37,544 nt of DNA from the NCBI GenBank assembly GCA_022599775.1, contig JAHZLQ010000049.1, positions 1 to 37,544 on the forward strand, written 5' to 3'. The notes below the pieces were generated by a model. It saw only the letters and a program-made list of their open reading frames with translations. It was not told the DNA's origin and searched no databases. This DNA comes from Gammaproteobacteria bacterium (lineage in GTDB: Bacteria > Pseudomonadota > Gammaproteobacteria > Nevskiales > Nevskiaceae). The position numbers and the translations under genes are program-made. Positions 16,424 to 25,331 of the stretch are shown here, piece by piece. Position 1 is the first letter of the stretch. Each line of letters begins with the position of its first letter.

Positions 16424-17653
16424 TTATGCGTTGCGTGTGGCGGTTGCCGGCGGCACCCGCGTGGCGCGAATCGCCGGCAGCAGAATCGCGAGCTGTCCCA
16501 GAACGAACAGCACCGCCGCGCCGAGGGGCAGATAAACCCACGGCAGGCGTGGCAGTTCGTAGCGCTGCATCAGCAGCAGGTTGATGCCCCAGGCCAGCGC
16601 GAGGCCGCAGCAGGAGCCGACCAGCACGATCACCAGGTTCTCGGCCTGGAACAGACGCAGGATGTCGCGGCGACGCGCGCCCAGGGCGCGCCGGATTCCG
16701 ATCTGGCGCTGTCGCTGCTGCACCCAGAACCCGGTGAGTCCGGCAATGCCGGTAGCGGTGATCGCCACCACCACGCCGGCCACCGTCAACAGCAACCACA
16801 CCAGTGCACGGCTGGTCTGGAAGTAGGCGTCGCGCACTTCGTCGAACGGCTGCACTTCGAGGTCGAATCCGGCTTGCGACTGCAACTGAGCCTCCAGCGC
16901 CGCCGGCACCGCCTTGATCACGGCGTCCCGCTGCGCGGGGTCGATCCGCAGGGCGAAGCCGAGGATCGGCACGTCGACCAGCCGCAGCGGCAGGACCATG
17001 GTGTACTGCGCCACGGCGGCGTCCGTGGGTTCGGGTCGAATGAAGTCGGCGAGGATGCCGACCACCTTCGTTGCCGAACCGCTTTCGCTGGCACCCGTGC
17101 GCACGGAGCGGCCAAGCCCCTGCCCCTCGCCGAACAGCCGATCGGCGAGACCGCGGGTGATCAGGGCACTGCGCCCCGACATCTCATCGCCACCGATCTT
17201 GCCGAACGGAAGGTCGATGCGCTCCTCCGGCAGAAAATCGCGCCCCTCGACCACTTCCAGCCCCAGCGCCTGCACCAGGTTGTGATGCAGGTAGAAACTG
17301 CCCTCTATGGCGTCGCCATCGTCCTGCTCCGGCCGCAATCGGCTCCTGAACTGGAATTTTCCGTCATACGGCAGGCCGCCGACGCTCACCGCGCGAACGC
17401 CGGGAATCTGCTGCAGTGCGCGGCTGGCGCCGTCGATCTGCGTCTTCGGGAAACCGCCGAAATTGATCAGCCCGTTGACCAGCACCACCTCGTCGGCGGC
17501 AACACCGTCCGACAACAGCATCGGCGCCAGCTTGTTCTGGAGCAGGAACAGCGCATTGGTCACCACCGCGCAGGCAAATGCGACCTCGATCGCCAACAGC
17601 AGGGCCATGAACTTGTTCCGGCGCAGGCTCGACAAAAGCTGGGATAGAGACAT
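16424..17653 (-). CDS. FtsX/MacB-type ABC permease, type A, unit 2
   Basis: The start at 17653 gives a 409-residue protein beginning MSLSQLLSSLRRNKF, the same length and N-terminus as its paralogues; an upstream extension to 17695 reads into the previous gene. It has an N-terminal helix (ALLLAIEVAFACAVVTNALF), a periplasmic domain and an FtsX domain with IGIRRALGARRRDILRLF plus two further helices. It starts 2 bases after the stop of the type-B gene at 17656, so the two are tightly coupled. Inner-membrane part of the export complex. Confidence 0.85.
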   Translation of the reverse strand: MSLSQLLSSLRRNKFMALLLAIEVAFACAVVTNALFLLQNKLAPMLLSDGVAADEVVLVNGLINFGGFPKTQIDGASRALQQIPGVRAVSVGGLPYDGKFQFRSRLRPEQDDGDAIEGSFYLHHNLVQALGLEVVEGRDFLPEERIDLPFGKIGGDEMSGRSALITRGLADRLFGEGQGLGRSVRTGASESGSATKVVGILADFIRPEPTDAAVAQYTMVLPLRLVDVPILGFALRIDPAQRDAVIKAVPAALEAQLQSQAGFDLEVQPFDEVRDAYFQTSRALVWLLLTVAGVVVAITATGIAGLTGFWVQQRQRQIGIRRALGARRRDILRLFQAENLVIVLVGSCCGLALAWGINLLLMQRYELPRLPWVYLPLGAAVLFVLGQLAILLPAIRATRVPPATATRNA

Positions 17654-17655
17654 GG

Positions 17656-18963
17656 CTACAGACTCTTGACCTGGATCGCCGGGGCCACCCGGCACGCACG
17701 CCAGGCCGGCAGGCCACCGACGACCGCCGTGACCAACACCGCCAGCACCAGCAACTCAAGGAACAGCCAGGGATCGATCTCGGCCATGAAGGCATAGGCC
17801 ACCGGCTGCTGTCGGATCACCCACAGGCCGAGCGCCACCAGCGGCAAGGCGCAGACGCTGCCGAGCAGGCCAAGCAGGCCCGCCTCGGCCAGGTATTGCA
17901 CGAACACGGAGCGCCGCGTCGCACCCAGGGCACGGCGGATGCCGATTTCGGACGAACGCCGCAGGAACTTGGCGGACAGCAAACCGGCCGCGTTGGCCAG
18001 ACACACCGCGAACAGCGAGAACGCGATCCAGACGCCGAGACGCACGTCGTCCGGCACCACCTTGTGTGCCTCCAGCCATTCATTGACCGTGGACAGCTTC
18101 ACGTTGGGCGCGCGTTCGAAGCGGCCGAGCGCCTGTTGTTCGCGCGAATCGGCCAACAGATAGTCGCGATACGACTGCACCGCGGCGGCGCTCTCGAATT
18201 CCACCCAATACGCCAGCCAGCGACAGCGATCCGGGTCCGGGCTTTGCATGTTCAGTGCGGAGCGGCCGTTGCAGTTGATCTGCCCCACTGGCGAAAAGCC
18301 CAACTCGTTCGCAGTCTGCACCGGCACGAAGATCTGCTCGCCCTCGTCGCCATAGACGAAGGAGGACAGCAGGAAGAAATGCGGCCTCGGATTCCAGCGC
18401 GCGCTGATGCCGGCGACACGAAAGGTCTCGCCATTGACCTCCACGGTTTCGCCGACGCTGTTGCGGCCATCGAACAGGGTCTGATTGAGTTCGGCCGAGA
18501 TCACGACCACGCGCGCCCTCGCCTGTTCGTCGGCCGCGGTCCAGGGCCCGCCGTAGAGGAACCGAACGCCGAACATCGGGAACAGGTCAGCCGTGGCCAT
18601 CAGTCCGATCTCTCCGTCCTTGGATGCCTGTCCGCTACGAATCGAGAACAGTGCGTTGACCATCAAGGCCTGACGCTGGGCACGGCGCGCATCGAGCAGA
18701 CGCAGGCCGTCGCTCATCCCGATCAGGTCGGGCGGCTCCGGCGACGTCGAATCCTCGGTCGGGGCTGGCGCTTCCCGCGAATCGATCTGCACCGCGTAAA
18801 CCTGACCGCTGCGATCCGGCAGTGGGTCGCTCGACAACAACAGGAACAGCGCCAGCGCGGTCATGGTGGCGCCGACGCCCAAGGCCAGGGTCAGCACGAT
18901 CAGACCGGCAATCGCCGGATTTCGGCGGATGCCGAGCCAGGCCAGTTGCAGACTGTAGGACAT
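17656..18963 (-). CDS. FtsX/MacB-type ABC permease, type B, unit 2
   Basis: The ATG at 18963 gives a 435-residue protein (MSYSLQLAWLGIRRNPAIAG), matching the 435-436 residues of the other type-B copies; the open frame to 19053 overlaps the preceding gene. It has an N-terminal helix with SSDPLPDRS, a periplasmic domain, and an FtsX domain with EIGIRRALGATRRSVFVQYL. It lies 5 bases after the preceding type-A gene. The periplasmic region diverges more from its paralogues than the membrane helices do, which may reflect different substrates or partner specificity (by-eye impression). Confidence 0.84.
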   Translation of the reverse strand: MSYSLQLAWLGIRRNPAIAGLIVLTLALGVGATMTALALFLLLSSDPLPDRSGQVYAVQIDSREAPAPTEDSTSPEPPDLIGMSDGLRLLDARRAQRQALMVNALFSIRSGQASKDGEIGLMATADLFPMFGVRFLYGGPWTAADEQARARVVVISAELNQTLFDGRNSVGETVEVNGETFRVAGISARWNPRPHFFLLSSFVYGDEGEQIFVPVQTANELGFSPVGQINCNGRSALNMQSPDPDRCRWLAYWVEFESAAAVQSYRDYLLADSREQQALGRFERAPNVKLSTVNEWLEAHKVVPDDVRLGVWIAFSLFAVCLANAAGLLSAKFLRRSSEIGIRRALGATRRSVFVQYLAEAGLLGLLGSVCALPLVALGLWVIRQQPVAYAFMAEIDPWLFLELLVLAVLVTAVVGGLPAWRACRVAPAIQVKSL

Positions 18964-18968
18964 GCGTA

Positions 18969-20186
18969 TCACCCGCCCCGCGTGGCCATCGCCGGCGGCA
19001 CGCGCGTGGCTCGCAGTGCCGGGTGCAGCACCGAAAGCTGTCCCAGCAGCCACAGGCTCAGCGCGCCGATCGGCAGGTAGTACGCCGGCAGTCGCGGCAA
19101 TTCGTAGTGCTGCATCAACCAGGCGTTGATACCGTAGGCCGCGAACATGCCGGCCAGGATTCCGGCGCTGACGATCAGGAAATTCTCAAGCTGGAAATAG
19201 CGCAGGATGTTGCTGCGCGTGGCGCCGAGCGCACGGCGGATGCCGATGTGGCGCTGGCGGCGTTGCACCCAGAAACTGGCCAGTCCGACGATACCCAGCG
19301 CCGTGACCACCAGCAGCGCCGCGATCACGGTCATCAACAGCACGGCCATGACACGGTCCTGGCGGAAATATTCCTCGCGCAATTGGGTGAAGGTTTCCGC
19401 ACCGCGCACGATGCGGTTTGGCTGCAAGGCTTTCAATTTGGCCGTGGCGCTCTCGATCACCGCGTCCGGGCTGATGCCCTGGACACGCAATACGTACTGG
19501 GTTCCAGGTGCGCCCCGCGTCGGAAAGATCACGCAGTCGTGGGCGGTGCTGTCGTCCCAGATCGAGGGCCGCACCAGTGTTTCGACCACGCCGATGACGC
19601 GCAGCGGATCGCTGCCGCCCATGTAGATGGCCTGGTTCAGAGGCGGTTCGCCGGGCCAGAGGCGATTCGCCAACGTCCGGGTGATGATGATCGAACTGGG
19701 CGTCACGGCACCGCTGGCCACGTCGTCGAAGTCGTAGTACTCGTCCGGCGAGAAGTCACGGCCTGCGACCAGCTTCAGGCCGAAGGTGGAGACCATGTCG
19801 CCGCCGTCGTAGTACGTGGTGGCATTGACCACCGAGTTCTGCTGATCGGGCGAGGTGCGCACCCCGGAATTCCACGACGATTGCCCGAATGGCACCTGCT
19901 GCGTGGCGGTCACCGAGACCACGCCGGGAATGCCGCGCAGCCCCGCAATGTCCTCGCGAATCCTCGCCATCTTGTCTTCGTCATCGTCGAGGCTGGCGGC
20001 GCGAATGCGCAGCAATTCGCTTTCCGCGACGCCGCTGAGCATCTGGCTGCGCTCCAGACGGCTGACAATCAGGAAGGTGGCGTTGCAGATGATCGCGCAG
20101 GCCAGCGCAATCTCAAAGGCGATCAGCAGCGCCGCGGTCTTCTGGTGACGCAGGGCCTTGAGTATCGGTTGGATATCCATGTTCAC
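18969..20186 (-). CDS. FtsX/MacB-type ABC permease, type A, unit 1
   Basis: The 405-residue protein starts MNMDIQPILKALRHQK, overlapping the stop of the type-B gene by 4 bases (20183-20186). It has an N-terminal helix (AALLIAFEIALACAIICNAT), a periplasmic domain, and an FtsX domain with IGIRRALGATRSNILRYF, then two helices and the end RVPPAMATRGG. It is the first type-A permease of the operon and strongly similar to the genes at 16424 and 13854. Confidence 0.86.
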   Translation of the reverse strand: MNMDIQPILKALRHQKTAALLIAFEIALACAIICNATFLIVSRLERSQMLSGVAESELLRIRAASLDDDEDKMARIREDIAGLRGIPGVVSVTATQQVPFGQSSWNSGVRTSPDQQNSVVNATTYYDGGDMVSTFGLKLVAGRDFSPDEYYDFDDVASGAVTPSSIIITRTLANRLWPGEPPLNQAIYMGGSDPLRVIGVVETLVRPSIWDDSTAHDCVIFPTRGAPGTQYVLRVQGISPDAVIESATAKLKALQPNRIVRGAETFTQLREEYFRQDRVMAVLLMTVIAALLVVTALGIVGLASFWVQRRQRHIGIRRALGATRSNILRYFQLENFLIVSAGILAGMFAAYGINAWLMQHYELPRLPAYYLPIGALSLWLLGQLSVLHPALRATRVPPAMATRGG

Positions 20187-21490
20187 TCGCTCTTGAGCTG
20201 TAGCGCCGGCGGCACGCGGCAGGCCTGCCAGGCCGGCAGCAGACCGGCGATGAGGCTGGCGACCACCGCCATCAACACCGCGGCGCAGAACATCAGGCCG
20301 TTGAGGTGCGCAAGCTCCGCATAGTCCACCGGCTGCATGCGCACGGCGGCGAGCCCGGCCAGCGACAGCGCCAGACCCAGCAGCGCCCCGGCCGCCCCCA
20401 CGGCCCCGGCTTCAAGCAGGAACTGAGAGAAGATCGAGGCGCGCGGTGCGCCTAGCGCCCGCCGCACGGCCACTTCATTGCTGCGACGCAGGAACTTGGC
20501 CAGCATCAGTCCCACGGTGTTGACGATGCACACCACCAGGAAACCGAGCGCGATCCAGGATTGCAGGCGCACGTCCTCGGGCACGACCTTCTGATAGTCC
20601 AGCCATTGCATCAGGCTACGCAGCCGCACGTTGACGGGCCGCTCGAAGCGCCCGAGCCGCCGCTGCTCCTCGCTGTAGCTCGTCAGGAAATTCAGGTAAT
20701 CCTTCTGCTTTTCGGCCGAGTCGAGCTCCACCCAGTACTGCAGCCACATGCAGCTTCCGGAGGTCAGCGCCTGCACCGGCGAGAGCCGCTCGTCCCCGAA
20801 GCAGTTCATCGTGCCGTTGCGCCCCATTTCCAGTTGGATGGCCGTTTCCAGCGGGACGAAGGCCTCTTCGGAATCGGAATAGTTGCCGGTATTGAGGTCG
20901 TAGAAATGCGGGTTCGGGCGCCATTCGTCGATCACGCCGACGATGCGGAAGTCCTGATTGTTGAGGCGCAGCGTGCGGTCCACGCTGTTGCCGCCGTCGA
21001 ACAGCTTGTCGTTGAGGCGGCGCGAGATCACCACTACGCGCGCACGCGCCTCATCGTCCGCGGCGGTCCAGCCGCTACCGTGCAAGAACGGAACCTCGAA
21101 CATCGCAAAAAAATCGGCCGAGGTGTAGCGCAGATCCAGCAGGTACGGATCGATCCCCGCCTTGTCCGGAATGACCGCTGCGCCGCCACCGGTCATCACC
21201 GCCTGACGGTCGGCGCGGCCCGCGTTCAGCAGGTTCTTGGCGTCCAGATAGCTGATGACATCGGGCGGTTCCTCGCCCGGCTGATAGCCCAGCGAATCCT
21301 GCGGATCGATCTGCGGATAGAACAGCGTGTCGCTCTTGCCGGGCAAGGGATCGCCGGACAGCACCTGCAGCACCGTCAGCGTGGTCACGCTGGCGCCGAT
21401 GCCGATGCCGATCGCCAGCACCATCAGCGCCGTGAGTCCGGGGTTGCGTTTCAGGCCGCGCGCGGCGAGCCAGGCGTAGTAGCGGAACAT
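20183..21490 (-). CDS. FtsX/MacB-type ABC permease, type B, unit 1
   Basis: The 435-residue protein has an N-terminal helix (LTALMVLAIGIGIGASVTTL) followed by SGDPLPGKS, a periplasmic domain (about 50-295) and an FtsX domain with EVAVRRALGAPRASIFSQFL. It lies 12 bases after the ATPase gene and overlaps the type-A partner by 4 bases. It is the permease nearest the ATPase, so it and its partner may be the ancestral pair. It lacks its own nucleotide-binding domain and must use the separate ATPase. Confidence 0.86.
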   Translation of the reverse strand: MFRYYAWLAARGLKRNPGLTALMVLAIGIGIGASVTTLTVLQVLSGDPLPGKSDTLFYPQIDPQDSLGYQPGEEPPDVISYLDAKNLLNAGRADRQAVMTGGGAAVIPDKAGIDPYLLDLRYTSADFFAMFEVPFLHGSGWTAADDEARARVVVISRRLNDKLFDGGNSVDRTLRLNNQDFRIVGVIDEWRPNPHFYDLNTGNYSDSEEAFVPLETAIQLEMGRNGTMNCFGDERLSPVQALTSGSCMWLQYWVELDSAEKQKDYLNFLTSYSEEQRRLGRFERPVNVRLRSLMQWLDYQKVVPEDVRLQSWIALGFLVVCIVNTVGLMLAKFLRRSNEVAVRRALGAPRASIFSQFLLEAGAVGAAGALLGLALSLAGLAAVRMQPVDYAELAHLNGLMFCAAVLMAVVASLIAGLLPAWQACRVPPALQLKSE

Positions 21491-21502
21491 GCGATGCCGA
21501 CC

Positions 21503-22210
21503 TCAGGCCTGCACGGCGCTGGCGGCGAGCCGTGCCTCGGCGTCGCCCACGTCCACCACCTGCCCGTCGATCACATGCACGTTGCGCTGCGCGCGCGCCG
21601 CCAGTTCCGGGTCGTGCGTGACCATGACGATGGTCGCGCCCTCACGGTGAATCTCTTCCAGCAATTCCATCACGGCGCGCGCCATCTGCGTGTCGAGGTT
21701 GCCGGTGGGTTCGTCCGCCAGCAGCAGACGCGGGCTGCCGGCCAGCGCGCGCGCGATCGCCACGCGCTGCTGCTGGCCGCCCGAAAGTTCGGCCGGATAA
21801 TGCTTGGTGCGGGCCGACAGACCGACACGCGCCAGCGCGTCGTCGATGCGGCGCTTGCGTTCGGAGCCCTTCATGCCGCGATAGCGCAAGGGCACGTCGA
21901 CGTTGTCGAACACATTGAGATCGGGAATCAGATTGAAGGCCTGGAAAATGAAGCCGATCTTCTCGTTGCGGATGCGCGAGCGCGCATCGTCGCCGAGACG
22001 GCTCACGTCCTGGCTGTCGAGTTCGTAGGTTCCGTCGGTCGGCGTTTCCAGCAAGCCGGCGATGTTGAGGAACGTGGTCTTGCCGGAACCGGAAGGACCG
22101 GTCACGGCCACGAATTCGCCTTCGCGCACGTGGATCGAGAAGTCACGCAAGGCGAAGGTTTCCACCACTTCGGTGCGGAAGGCCTTGGACAGATGAGTCA
22201 TCTTAAGCAT
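21503..22210 (-). CDS. MacB/LolD-type ABC transporter ATPase
   Basis: The 235-residue protein is a complete nucleotide-binding subunit: Walker [11 protein letters not shown]-loop [10 protein letters not shown], signature [15 protein letters not shown], Walker [13 protein letters not shown] and switch His in VMVTHDPEL. The sequence is typical of the MacB/LolD/FtsE group, which partners with FtsX-like permeases. It is the only ATPase in the locus, so it presumably serves all six permeases. It lies 50 bases after the adaptor gene; a direct repeat GTACGTTTA occurs twice in that gap. Confidence 0.93.
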   Translation of the reverse strand: MLKMTHLSKAFRTEVVETFALRDFSIHVREGEFVAVTGPSGSGKTTFLNIAGLLETPTDGTYELDSQDVSRLGDDARSRIRNEKIGFIFQAFNLIPDLNVFDNVDVPLRYRGMKGSERKRRIDDALARVGLSARTKHYPAELSGGQQQRVAIARALAGSPRLLLADEPTGNLDTQMARAVMELLEEIHREGATIVMVTHDPELAARAQRNVHVIDGQVVDVGDAEARLAASAVQA

Positions 22211-22260
22211 GGAAATAATCCTGTACGTTTAGGCAATTACGAGACTTTCTTAAAGTACGT

Positions 22261-23532
22261 TTAGCGGCTGATGACGACGCGCTGCGCGCCATCGAAGTTA
22301 TCGGTTCCGGAAATCACGATGCGTTCGCCGACCTGCAGGCCGTCGAGCACCTCGACCTTGTCGATGCTGGCGGCGCCGGTATGGATCACGCGGCGCTCGG
22401 CGATGTCGCCCTGAACCACGTAGGCGCTGTTGCCGCCCCCGGATTCCAGGAACGGACCGCGCGCCACCATCAGCACATCGTCGCGGGCGTCGAGCAGCAC
22501 GCGCACCGAGAGGCGCTGGTTCTGACGCAATCCCTGGGGCGCATCGCCGGTGAAGCGCACACGGGCCGTGACCTCACCGCTGACGACCTCCGGCGAGACG
22601 GCGCCGACCTCACCGGTGAACTCGCGGCCACTGCCGCGAATCTCGGCCGGCATGCCCACCGCCAGATCGCGCGCGAAGCTTTCCGGCACCTTGAGTTCCA
22701 CCTCCAGCGCGCTGAGGTCGATCACCGTGAGCAAGGGCGTGTCCTTGGCGACATAGGCGCGCTCGGCGACCAGCAGTTGACCGACCTGCCCCGAAACCGG
22801 GGAATGCAGGCTCAGCAGATCGACCTTGCGATCGAGATCCTTGACCAGCAAGGCCTGCCGGTCGCGCGCCAGGCGCTTGGCATCCACTTCGAACGCGAGC
22901 CCTTCGGATTGCAGGCCGCGGTCACTTTGCGCGTGCTTGTAGGCCACCTCGGCCTTGTCCAGCGCAGCCTGGGTGCGCATCACCTCAATCTCCGGAATCA
23001 CGCCGAGATCGAAGGCCTTCTGCGTCCGCGCCTGCTCGGTCGCCGCGGCATTCCGGTCGATGCGTGCCTTCTCCAGCGTCTCGTCCGCCACCAGCGCCTG
23101 CTGCCGGGCATCGAGCTGGGCGCGCTGGTAGTCCACCGTCATCGCCTGCAAGGCCGATTGCTCCTGCGCCAGTTCGCTTTCCAGCTCCGGGCTTTCGATG
23201 GTGCCGAGCACCTCGCCTTGCGCCACGTCATGCCCGGCCGTGATTTCGAAACTCACGGTGCCGGCGGCGGCGGCGTACAGCGTGGGGCTGACGGCCGCGA
23301 CCACCCGTCCCTCGGCCGCGATGTCCCGCACGAAACGGCCGCGCTCCACCGTGGCGATCGACAGACGCGAGGCGCTCACCGATTTTTCGGCCGACCACAG
23401 GCGCGCCAGCCCCGGCATCAGCAGCACCAGCGCCACCAGCAGCAGCAGCGCGATCGCGATCGGAAGCCGCCGCCGTTTCCAGAACGACGCTCGCTCGACG
23501 ACCCGGTCCTGTGCACTCGTGTCACGAAACAT
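22261..23532 (-). CDS. Periplasmic adaptor (HlyD/MacA-type membrane fusion protein)
   Basis: The 423-residue protein has a cytoplasmic start, one membrane anchor (about 25-46, PIAIALLLLVALVLLMP), a lipoyl half (TVSFEITAGHDVAQGEVLG), a long coiled-coil hairpin (about 120-225), the second lipoyl half (SPVSGQVGQLL) and a beta-barrel (ELKVPESFARDLAVGMPAEI). Such adaptors bridge an inner-membrane transporter and a TolC channel. It is the first gene after a sigma-54 promoter at 23577-23592, and a GGGGAG ribosome-binding site precedes the start by 8 bases. It should assemble with the ATPase/permeases downstream and the TolC-like protein upstream. Confidence 0.92.
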   Translation of the reverse strand: MFRDTSAQDRVVERASFWKRRRLPIAIALLLLVALVLLMPGLARLWSAEKSVSASRLSIATVERGRFVRDIAAEGRVVAAVSPTLYAAAAGTVSFEITAGHDVAQGEVLGTIESPELESELAQEQSALQAMTVDYQRAQLDARQQALVADETLEKARIDRNAAATEQARTQKAFDLGVIPEIEVMRTQAALDKAEVAYKHAQSDRGLQSEGLAFEVDAKRLARDRQALLVKDLDRKVDLLSLHSPVSGQVGQLLVAERAYVAKDTPLLTVIDLSALEVELKVPESFARDLAVGMPAEIRGSGREFTGEVGAVSPEVVSGEVTARVRFTGDAPQGLRQNQRLSVRVLLDARDDVLMVARGPFLESGGGNSAYVVQGDIAERRVIHTGAASIDKVEVLDGLQVGERIVISGTDNFDGAQRVVISR

Positions 23533-23576
23533 CTATCGACTCCCCGGCCGCGAAACGCGGCGTGATGACAGCAACG

Positions 23577-23592
23577 CGCAAACCGCGCGCCA
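23577..23592 (-). promoter_or_regulatory. Sigma-54 (-24/-12) promoter of the adaptor-ABC operon
   Basis: The minus strand reads TGGCGCGCGGTTTGCG, against the consensus TGGCACG-N4-TTGC. The invariant GG and GC are 10 bases apart and TTGC is complete; only one base of the -24 box differs. The predicted start near 23566 leaves a leader of about 34 bases to the adaptor ATG. Confidence 0.75.
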
Positions 23593-23658
23593 CTTCAAGT
23601 TTGTTAAGTAATTAACTGTTTTATTTGATAATTCAAAAACAAATAACGAGGGCGCACG

Positions 23659-23692
23659 CGTCCGCGGACGACGCCCGGACAGTCCGCCGGAC
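23659..23692. promoter_or_regulatory. Likely enhancer sites for the NtrC-type regulator
   Basis: A perfect 12-bp palindrome CGTCCGCGGACG (23659-23670) and a second dyad GTCCGCCGGAC (23682-23692) lie upstream of the adaptor promoter. The first is centred 86 bp from the -12 GC. The same core palindrome occurs upstream of the tolC-like gene at the same distance. The 60 bp between site and promoter are strikingly AT-rich, which would help looping. Confidence 0.65.
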
Positions 23693-23693
23693 A

Positions 23694-25109
23694 TCAGGGC
23701 TGGCTCCGCTTGGCATCCGCGTCCAGCAGCGCGTCGATGGCCACCAGATCGGCTTCGACCAGGCGCCCGGCCAGGGCCTTGAGCTGCAGCAGGTTGGTCA
23801 GATAGTCGTAGCGCGATTGGTAGTAGCTGCGCAGCGCGGCGTAGTAATTGTTCTGCGCATTGAGCAGATCGAACTCGGTGCGTGTGCCCACTTCGACGCC
23901 GCTGCGGCTGGCGTCCAGCGCCGTGCGATTGGCGTTCACGGCGCGCTGATTTGATTGCAGCTTGTGGATGCCGGCGACCACACCGCGATAGGCCAGGCGC
24001 GCCTGCCGATCCACATCGCGGCGTGCGCTTTCCAGGCTGGCTTCGGCGCCGCGCTGCAAGGCGCTGGCCTCGCGCACCCGTGAGCGCACCAGGCCACCAC
24101 TGAAGATCGGCCAGTCGACGTAGACGCCGAGACTGTCCGCGCGATAGTCGCTGCCGAGTTGCGGCGACAGCGCGGTGTGACCGACCGTGCCCTGCAGCTG
24201 CAGGCTCGGCAGATGCTGTGCGCGCGTCGCCGCGACCGTGCGTTCGGCGGAGTCCGCGTCCAGGCTGGCCGCCAGCACGGAGTAGTTGCTGCGCGAGGCG
24301 GCCTGCGCCCAGTCGTCGGCCGATTCCGGATCCGGGCGGCGCAAGGGAATCTCCTCGGCCAGCGGCGTGACCACGAGGTCCAGCGTGCCGGTGATCTGCG
24401 CCAGGGCGCGCTGCGCGTCCATCAAGGCGGTTTCCGAATCGATCACGCTTTGCGCGGTGAGTTCGTAGAAGGCTCGCGCCTCGTCCACACCGATGCGTGC
24501 ACCGAGACCGGTGCTGAGCCGCTTCTGCGCCTGGTCCACCAGCGTGGCGTAGGACTCGCGCTCGGCCTTGTTGGCGAACAAGGCGTCGGAGGCCGCCAGT
24601 ACCTCGAAATAGGCCTGGGCGACCCGCAGCATCAGGTCCTGCTGCGCCGCGCGATAGCTCGCCTCGGCACTGGCCACGTCCAGGCTCGCGCTCTGCAACT
24701 GGTGAAAGGCTTCAAAGCTCCACAGGGTCTGCGACAGGCTCAGCGACCACTCGCGGCGCGAACCGGAGAGACGCACATCGTCAGTGGCGTCCGGCTCCGG
24801 ATCGGAAGGGTCATCCGGTACACCGGCCGCATCGGATTCATAGTGATAGCGCTCCCGCGCATAGCCGGCATTGGCATTGAGCTGCGGCAGAAAATTGGAA
24901 ACCGCCTGTGGCCGCGCCTCGATCGCCGCATTGCGCGCTTCCAGCGCCGCGACCAGCGTCATGTCCTGCGTCAATGCCTTGCGATAGGCCTGCATCAGAC
25001 CCTCCGCCCGCGCCGCACCCGGCAGCATGCACAGCGCAACGGCCAGCATGATGACCGAGCTGATGCTCGCAACGACGCGCGGCTTCGCCGACTCCCCGGT
25101 ACTGCGCAT
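23694..25109 (-). CDS. TolC-family outer-membrane efflux channel
   Basis: The ATG at 25109 gives 471 residues. It is preceded by GGAGAAG at proper spacing, and the ATG at 25145 lies inside the sigma-54 promoter, so it cannot be transcribed. A signal peptide ends near residue 35 (LCMLPGAARA/EG). Two OEP repeats follow: the first with LSLSQTLWSFEAFHQLQSA and the second with LGVYVDWPIFSGGLVRSRV and GTRTEFDLLNAQNNYYAALR, the classical TolC motif. It forms a trimeric outer-membrane tunnel. It is first in the export locus, with its own sigma-54 promoter, and should complete a three-part efflux machine. Confidence 0.93.
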   Translation of the reverse strand: MRSTGESAKPRVVASISSVIMLAVALCMLPGAARAEGLMQAYRKALTQDMTLVAALEARNAAIEARPQAVSNFLPQLNANAGYARERYHYESDAAGVPDDPSDPEPDATDDVRLSGSRREWSLSLSQTLWSFEAFHQLQSASLDVASAEASYRAAQQDLMLRVAQAYFEVLAASDALFANKAERESYATLVDQAQKRLSTGLGARIGVDEARAFYELTAQSVIDSETALMDAQRALAQITGTLDLVVTPLAEEIPLRRPDPESADDWAQAASRSNYSVLAASLDADSAERTVAATRAQHLPSLQLQGTVGHTALSPQLGSDYRADSLGVYVDWPIFSGGLVRSRVREASALQRGAEASLESARRDVDRQARLAYRGVVAGIHKLQSNQRAVNANRTALDASRSGVEVGTRTEFDLLNAQNNYYAALRSYYQSRYDYLTNLLQLKALAGRLVEADLVAIDALLDADAKRSQP

Positions 25110-25140
25110 GATCTTCTCCGAACGGTTCAGGGTGTGATGG

Positions 25141-25156
25141 CGCAAGCGGCATACCA
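25141..25156 (-). promoter_or_regulatory. Sigma-54 (-24/-12) promoter of the tolC-like gene
   Basis: The minus strand reads TGGTATGCCGCTTGCG: GG and GC spaced by 10 bases, with a full TTGC -12 box. Transcription should start near 25130, 21 bases before the ATG at 25109. Confidence 0.75.
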
Positions 25157-25171
25157 GTTTAAAATTAAAAT

Positions 25172-25184
25172 TATCTTGTTGATT
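25172..25184 (-). promoter_or_regulatory. Possible IHF site
   Basis: TATCTTGTTGATT matches the reverse IHF consensus YAANNNNTTGATW with one mismatch. It lies in AT-rich DNA between the sigma-54 promoter and the enhancer palindrome, where IHF usually bends DNA at such promoters. Confidence 0.4.
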
Positions 25185-25220
25185 TTATTTACTTAAATTA
25201 AAACTTTACCGAACCGGTCA

Positions 25221-25267
25221 CTGTCCGCGGACAGTCGGCCGGACGTGCCGGACAAGGCCGGCGGACA
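25221..25267. promoter_or_regulatory. Likely enhancer site for the NtrC-type regulator, tolC side
   Basis: The perfect 14-bp palindrome CTGTCCGCGGACAG (25221-25234) is centred 85 bp from the -12 GC of the tolC-like promoter. Extra half-sites CCGGAC, CCGGACA and GCGGACA follow to 25267. The region also lies upstream of the divergent M20 hydrolase gene, so an effect on that gene is possible. Confidence 0.65.
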
Positions 25268-25331
25268 ATTCCGGCCAACCGGCGATTGGAGCGGCGACCG
25301 TACAATGGTGCTTTGCACACGCAGGATCGCC

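Noticed and set aside
13854-21490. Repeated sequence in the permease region as a DNA repeat or CRISPR
   Set aside because: The similarity is at protein level between paralogous genes; there are no short regularly spaced DNA repeats.
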